DNA from: Humibacter ginsenosidimutans
GTDB taxonomy: Bacteria; Actinomycetota; Actinomycetes; Actinomycetales; Microbacteriaceae
Reading direction: 5' to 3'
Assembly: GCF_007859675.1 (NCBI RefSeq)
Contig: NZ_CP042305.1
Span: 2,480,001-2,544,000 of the forward strand
Length of the DNA: 64,000 bases
The notes beneath the pieces were generated by a model. That model made no database searches and had not been told where the DNA came from. It saw only the letters and a program-made list of their open reading frames with translations. A program made the translations under genes and the position numbers. Below, piece by piece: positions 26,501-37,700 of the stretch. Each line of letters opens with the position of its first letter. The first letter of the stretch is position 1.

Positions 26501-27982
26501 ATGACTGCAACAGAGACCACAACGACGACCCCGACCCGCCGCGCGAGCGGCCTCGAGGTTCGATCGATCGACTACGTGCCGCAGAACGAGCGGCACGGCA
26601 AGGTCTCCCACATCGGACCGCTGTGGTTCATGTGCAACGCCCAGATCGCCACGCTCGCGACCGGGCTGATCAGCATCACCTCCGGCGGCAACCTCATCTG
26701 GTCGTTCATCGCCATCGCGCTCGGCATCTGCATCGGCACGTTCTTCATGGCGGCGCACTCGTCGCAGGGTCCGCAGCTCGGGCTGCCGCAGATGATCCAG
26801 TCCCGCCCGCAGTTCGGCTACGTCGGCGCGCTGCTCGTGTGGCTGTTCGCGTACATCCAGTACGCGGGCTTCAACATCTTCAACTCCGTGCTCGGCGGCG
26901 AGGCCATCGGCGGCGCGATCAGCACGAAGCAGGCATCCAACCCGCTCTGGATCTGGGTGGTCACCATCGTCGCGGTCGTGATCGCGCTCGTGGGGTACGA
27001 CCTCATCCACAGCTTCGAGCGGTACCTGACATACCTCACGGTGCTCGTCCTCGCCCTCGTGTCGCTCTCCGCGGTCATCCACCTGCACATCCCCGCCTCG
27101 CAGTTCGACCTCGGCCACTTCAGCCCCGTCGCGTTCTTCGGCCAGCTCGGCGTGGCCGCCGGCTACCAGATCTCCTGGGCCATCTACGTCTCGGACTACT
27201 CGCGCTACCTGCCTGCGAACACGAAGACCAGCAGCACTTTCAACGTGACGTTCTGGGGCAGCGTGCTCGGCGGCATGTGGATGATGTTCCTCGGCTCGTG
27301 GATCGCCGTGTCGGCCAAGGACATCGGCACGAACACGGTCGTCGACATCAAGGCGGTGGCGGATGCCCTGTTCCCCGGCTTCGGCGTGATCGCTCTGATC
27401 GTGTTCGGCATCGGGCTCATCTCGGTGACCGCGCTGAACATGTACGGCGGCTCGCTGACGCTGATCTCCTCGATCGACAGCTTCGTGAAGGTGAAGCCGA
27501 CCCTGAGCATCCGGGTCATCACCCTCGTCGTCACGGCAGCGCTCTCGCTGGGCTTCGCACTCTTCGCGACGGCGGACTTCCTGGGCGACTTCAACGACTT
27601 CCTGCTGCTGATCCTCTACCTGTTCATTCCGTGGACGGCCGTCAACCTCACCGACTTCTTCATCGTGCGGCGAGGCCACTACGCCATCGCGGAGATCTTC
27701 AAACCGAACGGCATCTACAAGCGCTGGGGCTGGGCCGGCATCGGCGCCTACCTGCTCGGGTTCGCGGCGATGGTGCCGTTCTTCAACGTGGCCGGCGTCT
27801 ACACCGGACCGGCGGCGCACGCCCTCGGCGGAGTGGACATCTCGCTGTTCATCGGCCTTCCGGTCGCCGCGATCGCGTACTGGCTGTTCACCCGCAGGGT
27901 GGACGTCGCCGCCGAGCAGGAGCTCGCCAGGCAGCAGGCGCTCGAGATCGAGGAGGCGGCCGCCGCGCACGAACTGCCGTAG
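26501..27982 (+). CDS. NCS1 nucleobase/cation symporter
   Basis: A 493-residue permease with 12 hydrophobic segments. NCS1 hallmarks are VPQNERHGKVSHIGPLWFMC (about 27-46), QGPQLGLPQMIQSRPQFGY (about 89-107) and ISWAIYVSDYSRYLP (about 227-241, segment 6 substrate region). The family imports cytosine, purines, allantoin, thiamin precursors or hydantoins with Na+ or H+; the substrate cannot be read from sequence. GAGG lies 7-10 bases before the ATG. Confidence 0.85.
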   Translation: MTATETTTTTPTRRASGLEVRSIDYVPQNERHGKVSHIGPLWFMCNAQIATLATGLISITSGGNLIWSFIAIALGICIGTFFMAAHSSQGPQLGLPQMIQSRPQFGYVGALLVWLFAYIQYAGFNIFNSVLGGEAIGGAISTKQASNPLWIWVVTIVAVVIALVGYDLIHSFERYLTYLTVLVLALVSLSAVIHLHIPASQFDLGHFSPVAFFGQLGVAAGYQISWAIYVSDYSRYLPANTKTSSTFNVTFWGSVLGGMWMMFLGSWIAVSAKDIGTNTVVDIKAVADALFPGFGVIALIVFGIGLISVTALNMYGGSLTLISSIDSFVKVKPTLSIRVITLVVTAALSLGFALFATADFLGDFNDFLLLILYLFIPWTAVNLTDFFIVRRGHYAIAEIFKPNGIYKRWGWAGIGAYLLGFAAMVPFFNVAGVYTGPAAHALGGVDISLFIGLPVAAIAYWLFTRRVDVAAEQELARQQALEIEEAAAAHELP

Positions 27983-28092
27983 GACCTCGGCCGCCAACCG
28001 CTGCGAACCGGCGAGTCGCTGAGGGGACGACCCACCGAACCGGCAGGTCTCCGAACTGGCGAGGCCCTGAACTGACAACCGGAGAAAGCGAC

Positions 28093-28146
28093 GAATACCG
28101 GAGAAAACCTCCGGCGCTCGTATCGAGAGCGCGAGCATTCCGGTTC
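28093..28146. repeat. ACCGGAG-arm intergenic element, copy 1
   Basis: It starts GAATACCGGAGAA (28093-28105) and ends CGAGAGCGCGA plus GCATTCCGGTTCT (28124-28146); ACCGGA and TCCGGT can pair. Both end blocks recur at 31198-31270. It lies between convergent genes. Just 5' (28005-28080) degenerate GAACCGGCGAG-like words repeat. Confidence 0.7.
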
Positions 28147-28195
28147 TCGGAACGGTGCCGCGATGCGCGGGCCTGCGCCGGCCCGTGCGGGAGGC

Positions 28196-29374
28196 TCAGC
28201 CCTCGGGCTCCTGGATGCCCGGCGGCGGCTTGGTGACATCGCTCTCGTGGTGTGGGGCGGTCTCGGTGTGGCCGTGCTCATCAACCGGGGCAGCGCGATC
28301 GTGCGAGTGCAGCATGGCCGTGATCATCGAGTTGGCGACGGCCAGGAACGGCACGGCGAAGAGCGCACCAGGCACACCCGCCAGCCCTGTGCCTGCCGCC
28401 ACGCCCACCACGACGGCCAGCGGGTGCACCTTCACGGCACCGCCGACGAGCAACGGCTGCAGCACGTGCGCCTCGAGAAGGTGCACCCCGAGCACGCCTG
28501 CCAGCATGATGATCGCCTGAACGGGGCCCCCGAACACCAGGGCGATGGCGACCGCGACGATGCCCGACACGATCGCGCCGATCACCGGGATGAACGAGGC
28601 GATGAGCACGATCACGGCGATCGGCACGGCGAGGGGCAGCCCGAGGAAGAACGCGACGAGACCGATGCCGACGCCGTTGACGAGTGCGACCACGATCTGC
28701 ACCCGCACGAAACTCGTCAACGTCGTCCAGCCTGCGGTGCCCGCTGCGCTGAGCCCGGGGTGCGCGGCCTTCGGGAAGAGGCGCACGATCCAGCGCCAGA
28801 TGCCGACGCCGTCGATGAGCATGAAGATGGTGGCGAACAGCGCGATCAGGGCTCCCGTGAGCACGTGGCCGGTCGCCGCTCCCACCTTGAGGGCACCGCC
28901 GAGGATGCTCGAGGCATCCTTCTGCAGAAAAGCGGTGAGGTCTTTCAGGTAGTTCGCGAGGTCGCGATCGCTCACGCCGAACGGAGGCTGTCGAAGCACC
29001 TCGCGGGCGCGGTCGTAAGCCGCCTCGCCCTCCCGTTGGAGCTGCGGGATGCCGGCGCGCACCTGCCACACGACCAGCAGCACGAGCGCCCCGACGATGA
29101 CGGCGAGCGCCAGCAGACACACGACGATCGCCAGCCACTTCGGCCAACGACGGCGGGTCAGCGCCCCCACGCTGGGCTGCACCAGCGCGCACACCAGGAG
29201 CGCCACCAGCAGCGGCACCACGACGTCTTGGAACACGACGACGAGGTAGACGACCACCCCGGCGAGCGCGACGATGACGAGCAGCCGCCATGCCCACTCC
29301 GAGGCCGTGCGCACACCGCGCGGCAACCCCGCGTCGCTCCGCCGGTCGACGTCGTTGCGGTCGAATTCACTCAT
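28196..29374 (-). CDS. AI-2E family transporter (PerM-like)
   Basis: A 392-residue membrane protein with about eight hydrophobic segments, beginning WRLLVIVALAGVVVYLVVVF near residue 30. The family signature LPLAVPIAVIVLIASFIPVIG (about 250-270) with GGPVQAIIMLAGVLGVHLLE and HVLQPLLVG is clear. Members export the signal AI-2 or act as Na+/H+ antiporters. The start at 29374 (MSEFDRNDVD) is the first that avoids an unusual basic, low-complexity extension. A His/Pro-rich cytoplasmic tail ends the protein. Confidence 0.85.
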   Translation of the reverse strand: MSEFDRNDVDRRSDAGLPRGVRTASEWAWRLLVIVALAGVVVYLVVVFQDVVVPLLVALLVCALVQPSVGALTRRRWPKWLAIVVCLLALAVIVGALVLLVVWQVRAGIPQLQREGEAAYDRAREVLRQPPFGVSDRDLANYLKDLTAFLQKDASSILGGALKVGAATGHVLTGALIALFATIFMLIDGVGIWRWIVRLFPKAAHPGLSAAGTAGWTTLTSFVRVQIVVALVNGVGIGLVAFFLGLPLAVPIAVIVLIASFIPVIGAIVSGIVAVAIALVFGGPVQAIIMLAGVLGVHLLEAHVLQPLLVGGAVKVHPLAVVVGVAAGTGLAGVPGALFAVPFLAVANSMITAMLHSHDRAAPVDEHGHTETAPHHESDVTKPPPGIQEPEG

Positions 29375-29576
29375 CCGATGAACGATACGGAACGAATCCC
29401 CGCGGAGACAGGGGTTTCCTTTTCGGCGAGTCTCGTCACCTACGGGAGTCCACCCATGCTCCGGCATGCGTCTGCCGTGTCGGACACTCTCGGCGACCGG
29501 CCTCGCTGCGTGCACTGCCGTCGCCCGGGCACGCAGCGTCCGGGATCTCGGACGGAGTCGGCGTCGCGAGCCAGCG

Positions 29577-31019
<1,443 letters not shown>

Positions 31020-31040
31020 GCAGCCACACTGCCTCCCCTG

Positions 31041-31172
31041 CGCCGAAAGTGCCAGTTCCCAGCGCCGAGAGTGCTGGTTTCCGATGCCGAAAGCGTTGGT
31101 TCCGAACGTCGAACGTGCTGGTTCCCAGCGCCGAGCGTGTTGGTTCCCAGCGCCGAGCGTGCGACTTCCCCA
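31041..31172 (+). repeat. 22-base tandem repeat, locus D (6 units)
   Basis: Six contiguous 22-base units start at 31041, 31063, 31085, 31107, 31129 and 31151, consensus CGCCGAGMGTGYTGGTTCCC plus AG. There are no spacers, so it is not a CRISPR array. The period equals about two DNA turns. Confidence 0.9.
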
Positions 31173-31197
31173 CCACCACACGCGATACCCCCGGCGT

Positions 31198-31270
31198 GAA
31201 TACCGGAGAACGCACCGGAGACCGGAGCTTTCCGCCGGTTCACGTGCCGAGAGCGCGAACACTCCGGTTT
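31198..31270. repeat. ACCGGAG-arm intergenic element, copy 2
   Basis: It starts GAATACCGGAGAA (31198-31210) and ends CGAGAGCGCGA (31248-31258) plus ACACTCCGGTTTT. Same end blocks as 28093-28146, with a longer middle. It lies between convergent sdaA and tetR genes. Confidence 0.7.
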
Positions 31271-31339
31271 TCACGCCGGAGCGGGCCGGGGTGCGCCGGG
31301 ACGAAATGCTGGGGTGAGGCGTGGGGCGGCGGGCCAGGG

Positions 31340-31915
31340 CTAGCGGATGCCGCCGGTGGCGAGCGCGAGCATCCGCTTCAGGTCCGCGTCGGAGTCGCCT
31401 CGGCGTTGGGATGCCCACGCCACGGAGGAGACGAGCGCGAACAGGTCGCGGTAGTCGACGTCATGGCGGATGACGCCGGCCTTCTTCGCGCGGTCCACCA
31501 GCACCGAGGTGGTGTTCGTCAGCGGGCGGCACGAGTTGCGCAGGGGCGAGTCGTCGACGCGGAATGCCTCCGCGATCGACTCCGGCAGGTTGTCGTAGGT
31601 GCGAAGGTGTTCGGCGAGCGCGAGCATCCAGTCGTCGAGGGCTGCGCCGGGGTCGTCGGATGCCGTGAGCGACTCGGACAGTCCCGCCAGCTTGTCGAGG
31701 CTGCCGCCGAGCGCCGCGGCGATGAGGCCGTCACGCGTGGGGAAGTGCCGGTAGAGCGTGCCAGGACCGACGCCGGCCCGGCAGGCGATGTCGTCGAGGG
31801 AGGTGAGCACGCCGCGTTCGGCGAAGGCGTCGGAGGCGACCTGCACGATCCGGTCGTAGTTGCGTTGCGCGTCGGCCCTCATCGGCCGGGACGCTGTCGC
31901 CGTGGCGGTGCCCAT
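31340..31915 (-). CDS. TetR-family repressor of the adjacent efflux pump
   Basis: A 191-residue protein. The N-terminal HTH is RIVQVASDAFAERGVLTSLD followed by DIACRAGVGPGTLYRHFPTRDGLIAAAL (about 20-67), and the ligand-binding part has the pattern of TetR_C-type effector domains. The start at 31915 (MGTATATASRP) is supported by GAAGAAGGA a few bases upstream. It is divergent from a DHA2 pump gene, with mirrored CGGAGA sites between -35 and -10, so it is a likely local repressor released by the pump's substrate. Confidence 0.88.
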   Translation of the reverse strand: MGTATATASRPMRADAQRNYDRIVQVASDAFAERGVLTSLDDIACRAGVGPGTLYRHFPTRDGLIAAALGGSLDKLAGLSESLTASDDPGAALDDWMLALAEHLRTYDNLPESIAEAFRVDDSPLRNSCRPLTNTTSVLVDRAKKAGVIRHDVDYRDLFALVSSVAWASQRRGDSDADLKRMLALATGGIR

Positions 31916-32017
31916 TGATCCTTCTTCTCGAGGACTCTCATCGCGAGAGTCCGCTTGCTCGATGTGTGTGCGCTTCGTTCGCTCCCGGCTGTTCGCCAGG
32001 GACGAACAACACCGTCG

Positions 32018-32074
32018 TTGACAAAGCGGAGACACTCTCCGTATTGTCGTAATCACTAACGGAGAGCTCCTCCG
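32018..32074 (+). promoter_or_regulatory. efflux pump promoter with TetR operator
   Basis: TTGACA (32018-32023) is followed 18 bases later by TATTGT (32042-32047). The spacer holds CGGAGA-CAC-TCTCCG (32027-32041), placed to block RNA polymerase. A second copy-like CGGAG-AGCTC-CTCCG lies at 32060-32074. Confidence 0.7.
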
Positions 32075-32221
32075 GATTTCCACGATACGACACACCGCCC
32101 GGAAACGCACCGCTCATCTCGCGTTCACCGGCGGCGCTTCGCTGACGGCGGAAGCTCCCGGATCTCCCGCAGTGACCGCAGAAGACGCTCCAGCACGAGC
32201 AGAACAGGGGACGCGCCAGAC

Positions 32222-33760
32222 ATGGCCGACACCGCACTCCTCCCACCCACCGACGGCATCCGCTTGCCCGACCGCGACCGTACCCGTCGCACCGGCGGCG
32301 CGTCACGCGCCGACGCCTCCGCGGGTGCCGTCCGCACCGCCGCCACGGGCATCCCGACGGATGCCGCACCCACCCGATTTCGCATGCTCGGCCTCGTCGT
32401 CGTGTTCGTCACGCAGCTCATGCTCGTGGTCGACGCGAGCATCGTGAACGTGGCGCTGCCCGACATCCAGAAATCACTCGGCTTCACGCCCGTCGGGCTC
32501 TCCTGGGTCGTGACCGCGTACGCGCTCGCGTTCGCGGGACTCATGCTGCTCAGCGGCAAGGTCGGCTCGATGATCGGCGCCAAGCGGGCGCTCATCATCG
32601 GAACGATCGTGTTCATCGTGGCATCCGCTGCCGGCGGCCTCGCGCCGAGCGCCGCCGTGCTCGTGATCGCCCGCATCGTGCAGGGCATCGGTGCGGCGAT
32701 CGCGGCGCCGAGCACGCTCGTGCTGCTGATGGCCAACACCACGCCGGGCAAGCAGCGCAGCCGCGCGCTCGCGCTGTTCATGCTCGCGGCCGGCAGCGGA
32801 GGCGCGATCGGGCTGATCCTCGGCGGCGTGCTCACCACCGGATTCGGCTGGGAGTGGGTGATGTTCGTGAACGTGCCGGTGGGCATCCTCATCGTCGTCG
32901 GCGCGCTGTTGTTCCTGCGCGAGACCGACCGCGAGCGTGCTCGACTCGACTTCGGCGGCGCCGTCGCGTCGACGCTCGGCATGGTCTCGCTCATCTTCGG
33001 GTTCACCACAGCGGCGAGCGCGGGCTGGACCGACCCCGTCGCGCTCGTCTCGTTCGGCGTGGCCGTCGTGTCGCTCGTCGCACTCGTGCTGATCGAGCGC
33101 AGGCACCACAGCCCCGTCGTGCCACTGCGCCTGTTCAGCGGCCCGCGCAACGTGGCGCCGCTGGTCGCCATGCTGCTGGTGCCCGCCGGCATGTTCGCGT
33201 TCTTCTACTTCATCACGCTGTTCACCCAGCAGGTGCTGCACTTCACGCCCCTCGAGACCGGTCTCGGCCTGCTGCCGTTCGTGGTCACCATGGTGACCGT
33301 CAGCCAGCTCGTTCCGCGGTTCCTGCCGCGGATCGGCGAGTGGATGGTCGGCGCGGCAGGGCTCTTCCTGCTCGCGGGCGGGCTGCTGTGGCTGAGCAGG
33401 CTGAACGAGCACGACTCGTTCGTGACGGGCATCCTCGGTCCGCTCGTCGTGATGGGACTCGGCGCCGGCATGACATTCGCACCGATCACCGCGGTGGCCA
33501 TGGACAGGGCGCCGGAGGAGCACGTGAGCGCGGCATCCAGCGTGCTGCAGACCATGCAGCAGCTCGGCGGTTCGATCGGCGTCGCCGCGCTGACCACGGT
33601 GTTCGTGTCGGTGAGCGCGACGAGTGGCGAGACCGGCGGCGTGGCGGCGGCCGTGCTCGGCGGTGCGACGTTCGTCTTCATCGGGTTCGTGCTCTTCGCC
33701 GTGTGGGGCAGTCGCGTGGCCGCCGACCGAGAGGATGCCGCGGCACCGGTCGCGCACTGA
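32222..33760 (+). CDS. DHA2-family multidrug efflux MFS transporter
   Basis: A 512-residue protein with about 14 hydrophobic segments after a polar 55-residue N terminus. Typical DHA2 features are QLMLVVDASIVNVALPDIQ (motif D1, about 61-79), WVVTAYALAFAGLMLLSGKV and ARIVQGIGAAIAAPSTLVLL (motif C region). It would expel drugs or toxic amphiphiles with H+. Divergent from the TetR gene; its leader is about 170 bases long. Confidence 0.88.
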   Translation: MADTALLPPTDGIRLPDRDRTRRTGGASRADASAGAVRTAATGIPTDAAPTRFRMLGLVVVFVTQLMLVVDASIVNVALPDIQKSLGFTPVGLSWVVTAYALAFAGLMLLSGKVGSMIGAKRALIIGTIVFIVASAAGGLAPSAAVLVIARIVQGIGAAIAAPSTLVLLMANTTPGKQRSRALALFMLAAGSGGAIGLILGGVLTTGFGWEWVMFVNVPVGILIVVGALLFLRETDRERARLDFGGAVASTLGMVSLIFGFTTAASAGWTDPVALVSFGVAVVSLVALVLIERRHHSPVVPLRLFSGPRNVAPLVAMLLVPAGMFAFFYFITLFTQQVLHFTPLETGLGLLPFVVTMVTVSQLVPRFLPRIGEWMVGAAGLFLLAGGLLWLSRLNEHDSFVTGILGPLVVMGLGAGMTFAPITAVAMDRAPEEHVSAASSVLQTMQQLGGSIGVAALTTVFVSVSATSGETGGVAAAVLGGATFVFIGFVLFAVWGSRVAADREDAAAPVAH

Positions 33761-33778
33761 GCGCACCCGCCATCCGTT

Positions 33779-33839
33779 GCTCCGCTGTCCCGTTGTGCCG
33801 CATCACCTCCACGAAGGCGGCACGACGGGACAGCGGAGC
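33779..33839 (+). terminator. 22-base inverted repeat after the efflux pump gene
   Basis: Arms 33779-33800 and 33818-33839 pair at 21 of 22 positions (the exception can form G-T in RNA), with a 17-base loop. The arm starts GCTCCGCTGTCCCGTTGTGC. The rest of the 277-base gap to the nitroreductase gene shows no gene. Confidence 0.75.
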
Positions 33840-34037
33840 TGGCGGTGGGGCGCGCGGGAATGCATCCACAGGCACATGTGTTTGCATGGAGGTTGGCAGC
33901 GTCGCCGAGTTCATCCGCCCGAGGACGCACCGCGATCACGGGATGCAGCGACCTGCGGATGCCGGCCCACGGCATCCACTCATGGCGTCATCCACTCCGC
34001 ACCACGGCTCGCCCTCACGTATCACCTGAGGAGTCCC

Positions 34038-34628
34038 GTGTCTCTGACGCTCGCGTCCGACCGTGCCGCCGAAACCAGCACCCCCATTCACCCCGTTCTC
34101 GCCGAACGCTTCAGCCCTCGGGCCTACGACACGAGCGAGCCGATCGATGAGACGAAGCTGACCGCGGCTCTCGAGGCCGCGCGCTGGTCGCCGTCGGCCG
34201 CGAACACGCAGCCGTGGCGCTTCATCGTCGCCAGGCGCGGCACCCCCGAGTTCGACGCCATCACCGCGAACCTCATGGGCTTCAACCAGTTCTGGGCTGT
34301 CAACGCCGGCGCGCTCATCGTGGGTCTGACCCGCCGGGTGGATGCCGAGGGCAAGCCCATGCGCTGGGCCCAGTACGACCTCGGTCAGGCGCTCGCGCAC
34401 TTCAGCGTGCAGGCGCACCACGACGGCCTGCACGTGCACCAGATGGGCGGCGTTCTCGTCGACGATCTGCGCTCGGCGTTCGACGTGAGCGACGACTTCG
34501 AGATCCTCAGCGTCACTGCGGTGGGCGTGCTCGGCGACGTGGACGACCTGCCCGAGAACACGCGCGAGCGCGAGCGCGCCCCGCGTCAGCGCCTCCCGCT
34601 TGACGAGCTGCTCCTCGTCAACGCGTAG
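34038..34628 (+). CDS. nitroreductase-family flavoprotein
   Basis: A 196-residue protein. RFSPRAYDTSEPID (about 23-36) and ALEAARWSPSAANTQPWRFI (about 43-62) form the FMN-binding N-terminal pattern of the family. The substrate may be a quinone, nitroaromatic or halogenated compound. The GTG start at 34038 is supported by GAGGAG 4-9 bases upstream; longer readings run through the upstream dyad. A strong intrinsic terminator follows. Confidence 0.85.
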   Translation: MSLTLASDRAAETSTPIHPVLAERFSPRAYDTSEPIDETKLTAALEAARWSPSAANTQPWRFIVARRGTPEFDAITANLMGFNQFWAVNAGALIVGLTRRVDAEGKPMRWAQYDLGQALAHFSVQAHHDGLHVHQMGGVLVDDLRSAFDVSDDFEILSVTAVGVLGDVDDLPENTRERERAPRQRLPLDELLLVNA

Positions 34629-34653
34629 CGCTGCGCGACAGCACCCCGCGAGA

Positions 34654-34701
34654 AGTCAGAAAATGCGGCCCGGGTTCGTCCCGGGCCGCATTTTTCTGAC
34701 T
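34654..34701. terminator. intrinsic terminator, bidirectional
   Basis: GCGGCCCGGG-TTCGT-CCCGGGCCGC followed by TTTTT, flanked by AGTCAGAAAA/TTTTTCTGACT, so both strands end in a T run. It separates convergent genes. Confidence 0.9.
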
Positions 34702-34708
34702 TTTCGAC

Positions 34709-37700
34709 CTACTTCTGAGAGGCGCGCCGGCGCACGCCGCGCGCCGCGAGCACTGCGGCCCCGAGCAGAACGACGATGGCGGCGAGGATGCCGGTGCCCA
34801 CGGCATCCTCAGGCAGCCCGGTGTCTGCGACTGTGGAACCGCTGACCCCGTTGCCGGTCGCACCCGATGATGAACCCGTGCCGCTTCCCGAACCCGAGCT
34901 CGCCGGCGTCACGATCGTCTGTGCGGAGAGGAAGGCGTCCGCGCCAGAGGCGTCGATGCCCGCCGCCACGATGGTGTGAGTTCCGCTGGTGCCTGCCGGA
35001 ATCGTGATGCTCGCGGTGAATGCGCCGGAGGCGTCGGCGGTCGCCGTTCCCAGAGACTGCGGCGTCGAGTAGAAGCCGAGCGTCACCGGCGCGAACGGAG
35101 CGAACCCGTCACCCGAGACGGTGATCACCTGCAGCGGCGTGACGTGGGCGGGAACACCGTTCAGGTGACCTGCGGTCAACGGCGGCAGGAGGGGCAGCGG
35201 AACGGCCGCAGCGTTCGCGACCGTGATGTCGAGCGACTGAACGGCGTCGGCGCCGACACCGTTCGATGCCCTGATCGTCACGTCGAAGGTGCCGGCGGCA
35301 TCCGTCGTGCTGCCCTGCAGAGTCGCGGTTCCGTCACCGTTGTCGACGAACGTCAGTCCTGTCGGCAGAGTTCCCGACGACGCGAGTGTCGGCACCGGGT
35401 ACGCGTGGGCGGTGGTGATGGTCACCGTCTGCGTCACCCCGCGGGTGAAGGTCACTGCTGCAGCGCTCGTGATGGCCGGCGCCTCGTCGACCGTCAGAGT
35501 GAAGTTCTGTGCAACGTCGACATCGCCGCCGATCGTGGTGATGGTCACCGGATAGACACCGCCTGTTCCGGCCGCCGGAGTCCCGGAGAAGAGGCCGGAG
35601 CCCGAGGGTCCGCTCGTGAACGTGACACCGTCGGGCAGCGCTCCGTCGACTTTGAGCCCTGTCGGCACCGGGTACCCTCCCGACGTCGTCACCGGCAGCG
35701 CGAACGCCGTGCCGACGGTTGCGGTCGCGGTGTCCGGACTGCTGAACGCGGGCGACTCGTCGACGGTGAGCGTGAAGTTCTGTGTGACGTCCGCGCCGAA
35801 GCTGTTGGTCGCGTGCAGCACGAAGCCGTACGTGCCGCCCGAGCCCGCAGGAGGCTCACCGCTGAGCGTGCTGCCGCTCAGCGACAACCATGAGGGCTGT
35901 CCGGTCACGGAGAGCGTGGGAGCGGGATGCCCGTCAACCGTCACCGCGAACGTCTGCGCTCCGTCTCCGACCGTGAAGGTGGCCGCATTCGCGCTCGTGA
36001 ACGTGGGTGCCGTTCCGACCGCCAGGGTCGCCGCCGATGTGGTCGCGGTTCCCGCCGCATTGGTGAAGATGGCGCGATATTCGTTGCCGTCGTCGGACAG
36101 CCCGGGCGTGAGCGTGTAGGAGTCGCTCGTCGCACCGGAGACGTCGGTGAACGTGGCTCCATCGGTCGAAACCTGCCACTGCACGGACGGTGCGGGGAAG
36201 CCGCTCGCCCCTGCCGTGAACGTGACGGCCGTGCCGGGGTTGACCGCCGCGTTCGCCGGCTGCAGCGTGACGACCGGAGCCTCGTTCACCGTGAGAGTGA
36301 ACGGCTGCGTCGCAGGAGTCCCGAACCCGTTGGATGCCGTGAGCGTGAACAGGTAGACCCCACCAGATCCGGCGGGTGGAGTGCCGACAAGCTCATCGGA
36401 CGCGTTCAGCGTGAGCCACGCGGGCGCGCCGCTGCCGACCGAGATCGTCGGAGCCGGCGATCCGGATGCCGCCACCGCGAACGAGCCGGGCTGTCCTACG
36501 GTGAAGGTCGCGGCGTCGCCACTGGTGAAGACGGGCGCGGCGCCGACGTGCAGGGTCGCCGCGGTGGTCGTCGCAGATCCGGTCGAGTTGGTGAACACGG
36601 CGCGCACGAGCGTTCCGTCGTCCGCCAGCGTCACGGGCAACGACAGTGTCGTGTCGTTCGCACCCGAGATGGCCGTGTACGTGCCGCCGTGGTCTGTTGA
36701 TCGCTGCCACTGCACGGTCGGCGTCGGATAGCCGGTGGCCGCCGCGGTGAAGGTGACGGTGGTGCCCGCGAGTGCGGTGTTCACGTCACTCGGGTTCTGC
36801 GTGACCACCGGGACGGCGGTGACGGTGAGGGTGAACGGCTGCGAGGCATCCGGTGACACCCCGTTGGCCGCCGACAGCGTGAACGTGTACGGCCCCGTGG
36901 CCCCGCTCGGAACGCTGCCGACCAAGGACCCGCCGCTCAGCGACACCCACGACGGCGCCCCCGAGATCGAGACGGTCGGCGTGGGCGTTCCCGACACCGT
37001 CACGGGGAACGCCAGGGTGCCCCCGGAGGCGACCGAGGTGGATGCCGCACTCGTGAACTCGGGCGGCTTGGCCTGCCCGACGGTGACGGGAACGTGCGCG
37101 TTGTCGAACGTCGCCGTGATCTGCGCCGACCCCGATGCCGGCACCGTGAAGGTGGTGCCCGCCGCGCCCGACGCGAGATTGCTGGAACTCGGGCTCACGG
37201 AACCGCCGCCGCTGGTCACTGCCCAGGTGACGGGGAGCCCTTCGAACGCACCGAGCGACGCGGCCGGAATCGCCGTCGCGCCGGAGTCGGACAGCAGATC
37301 GGCCGTGAGCACACTCGTCGTGGCCGGCGCAGCGACAACGGACGGGTTCGCGGTGACGCGCAGCTGGAGCGACGGAGAGGCCGTGGAGAATCCGGACTGC
37401 GTGTCGCAACCGGCGGCGCCAGGACCGCCGTTGCATCCCCACCAGTTGTCGGTGATGCTGCCCGACCCGGCAGCCGACGTGACGGCGGCCGAGCCCGAGT
37501 TGCCCGTGATGCGATCGTCGTGAGCCTGGAGCGACGCGCTGGACTCGACCGACACGGCGGCGCCCTCGGCATTCGAGCCTGCCACCTGGTTGCCGGTGAA
37601 GGTGGATGCCGTCACCGAAGCAGATCCCACATCCACCCTGATCGCGCCCCCGCGTCCGCCTACCGCTGAGCCCTTCGACACGTTGTCGGTGAACGTTGAT

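Noticed and set aside
31041..31172. Regularly spaced short repeats resembling a CRISPR array
   Set aside because: The units are contiguous with no spacers, diverge from each other, and no cas gene is present.
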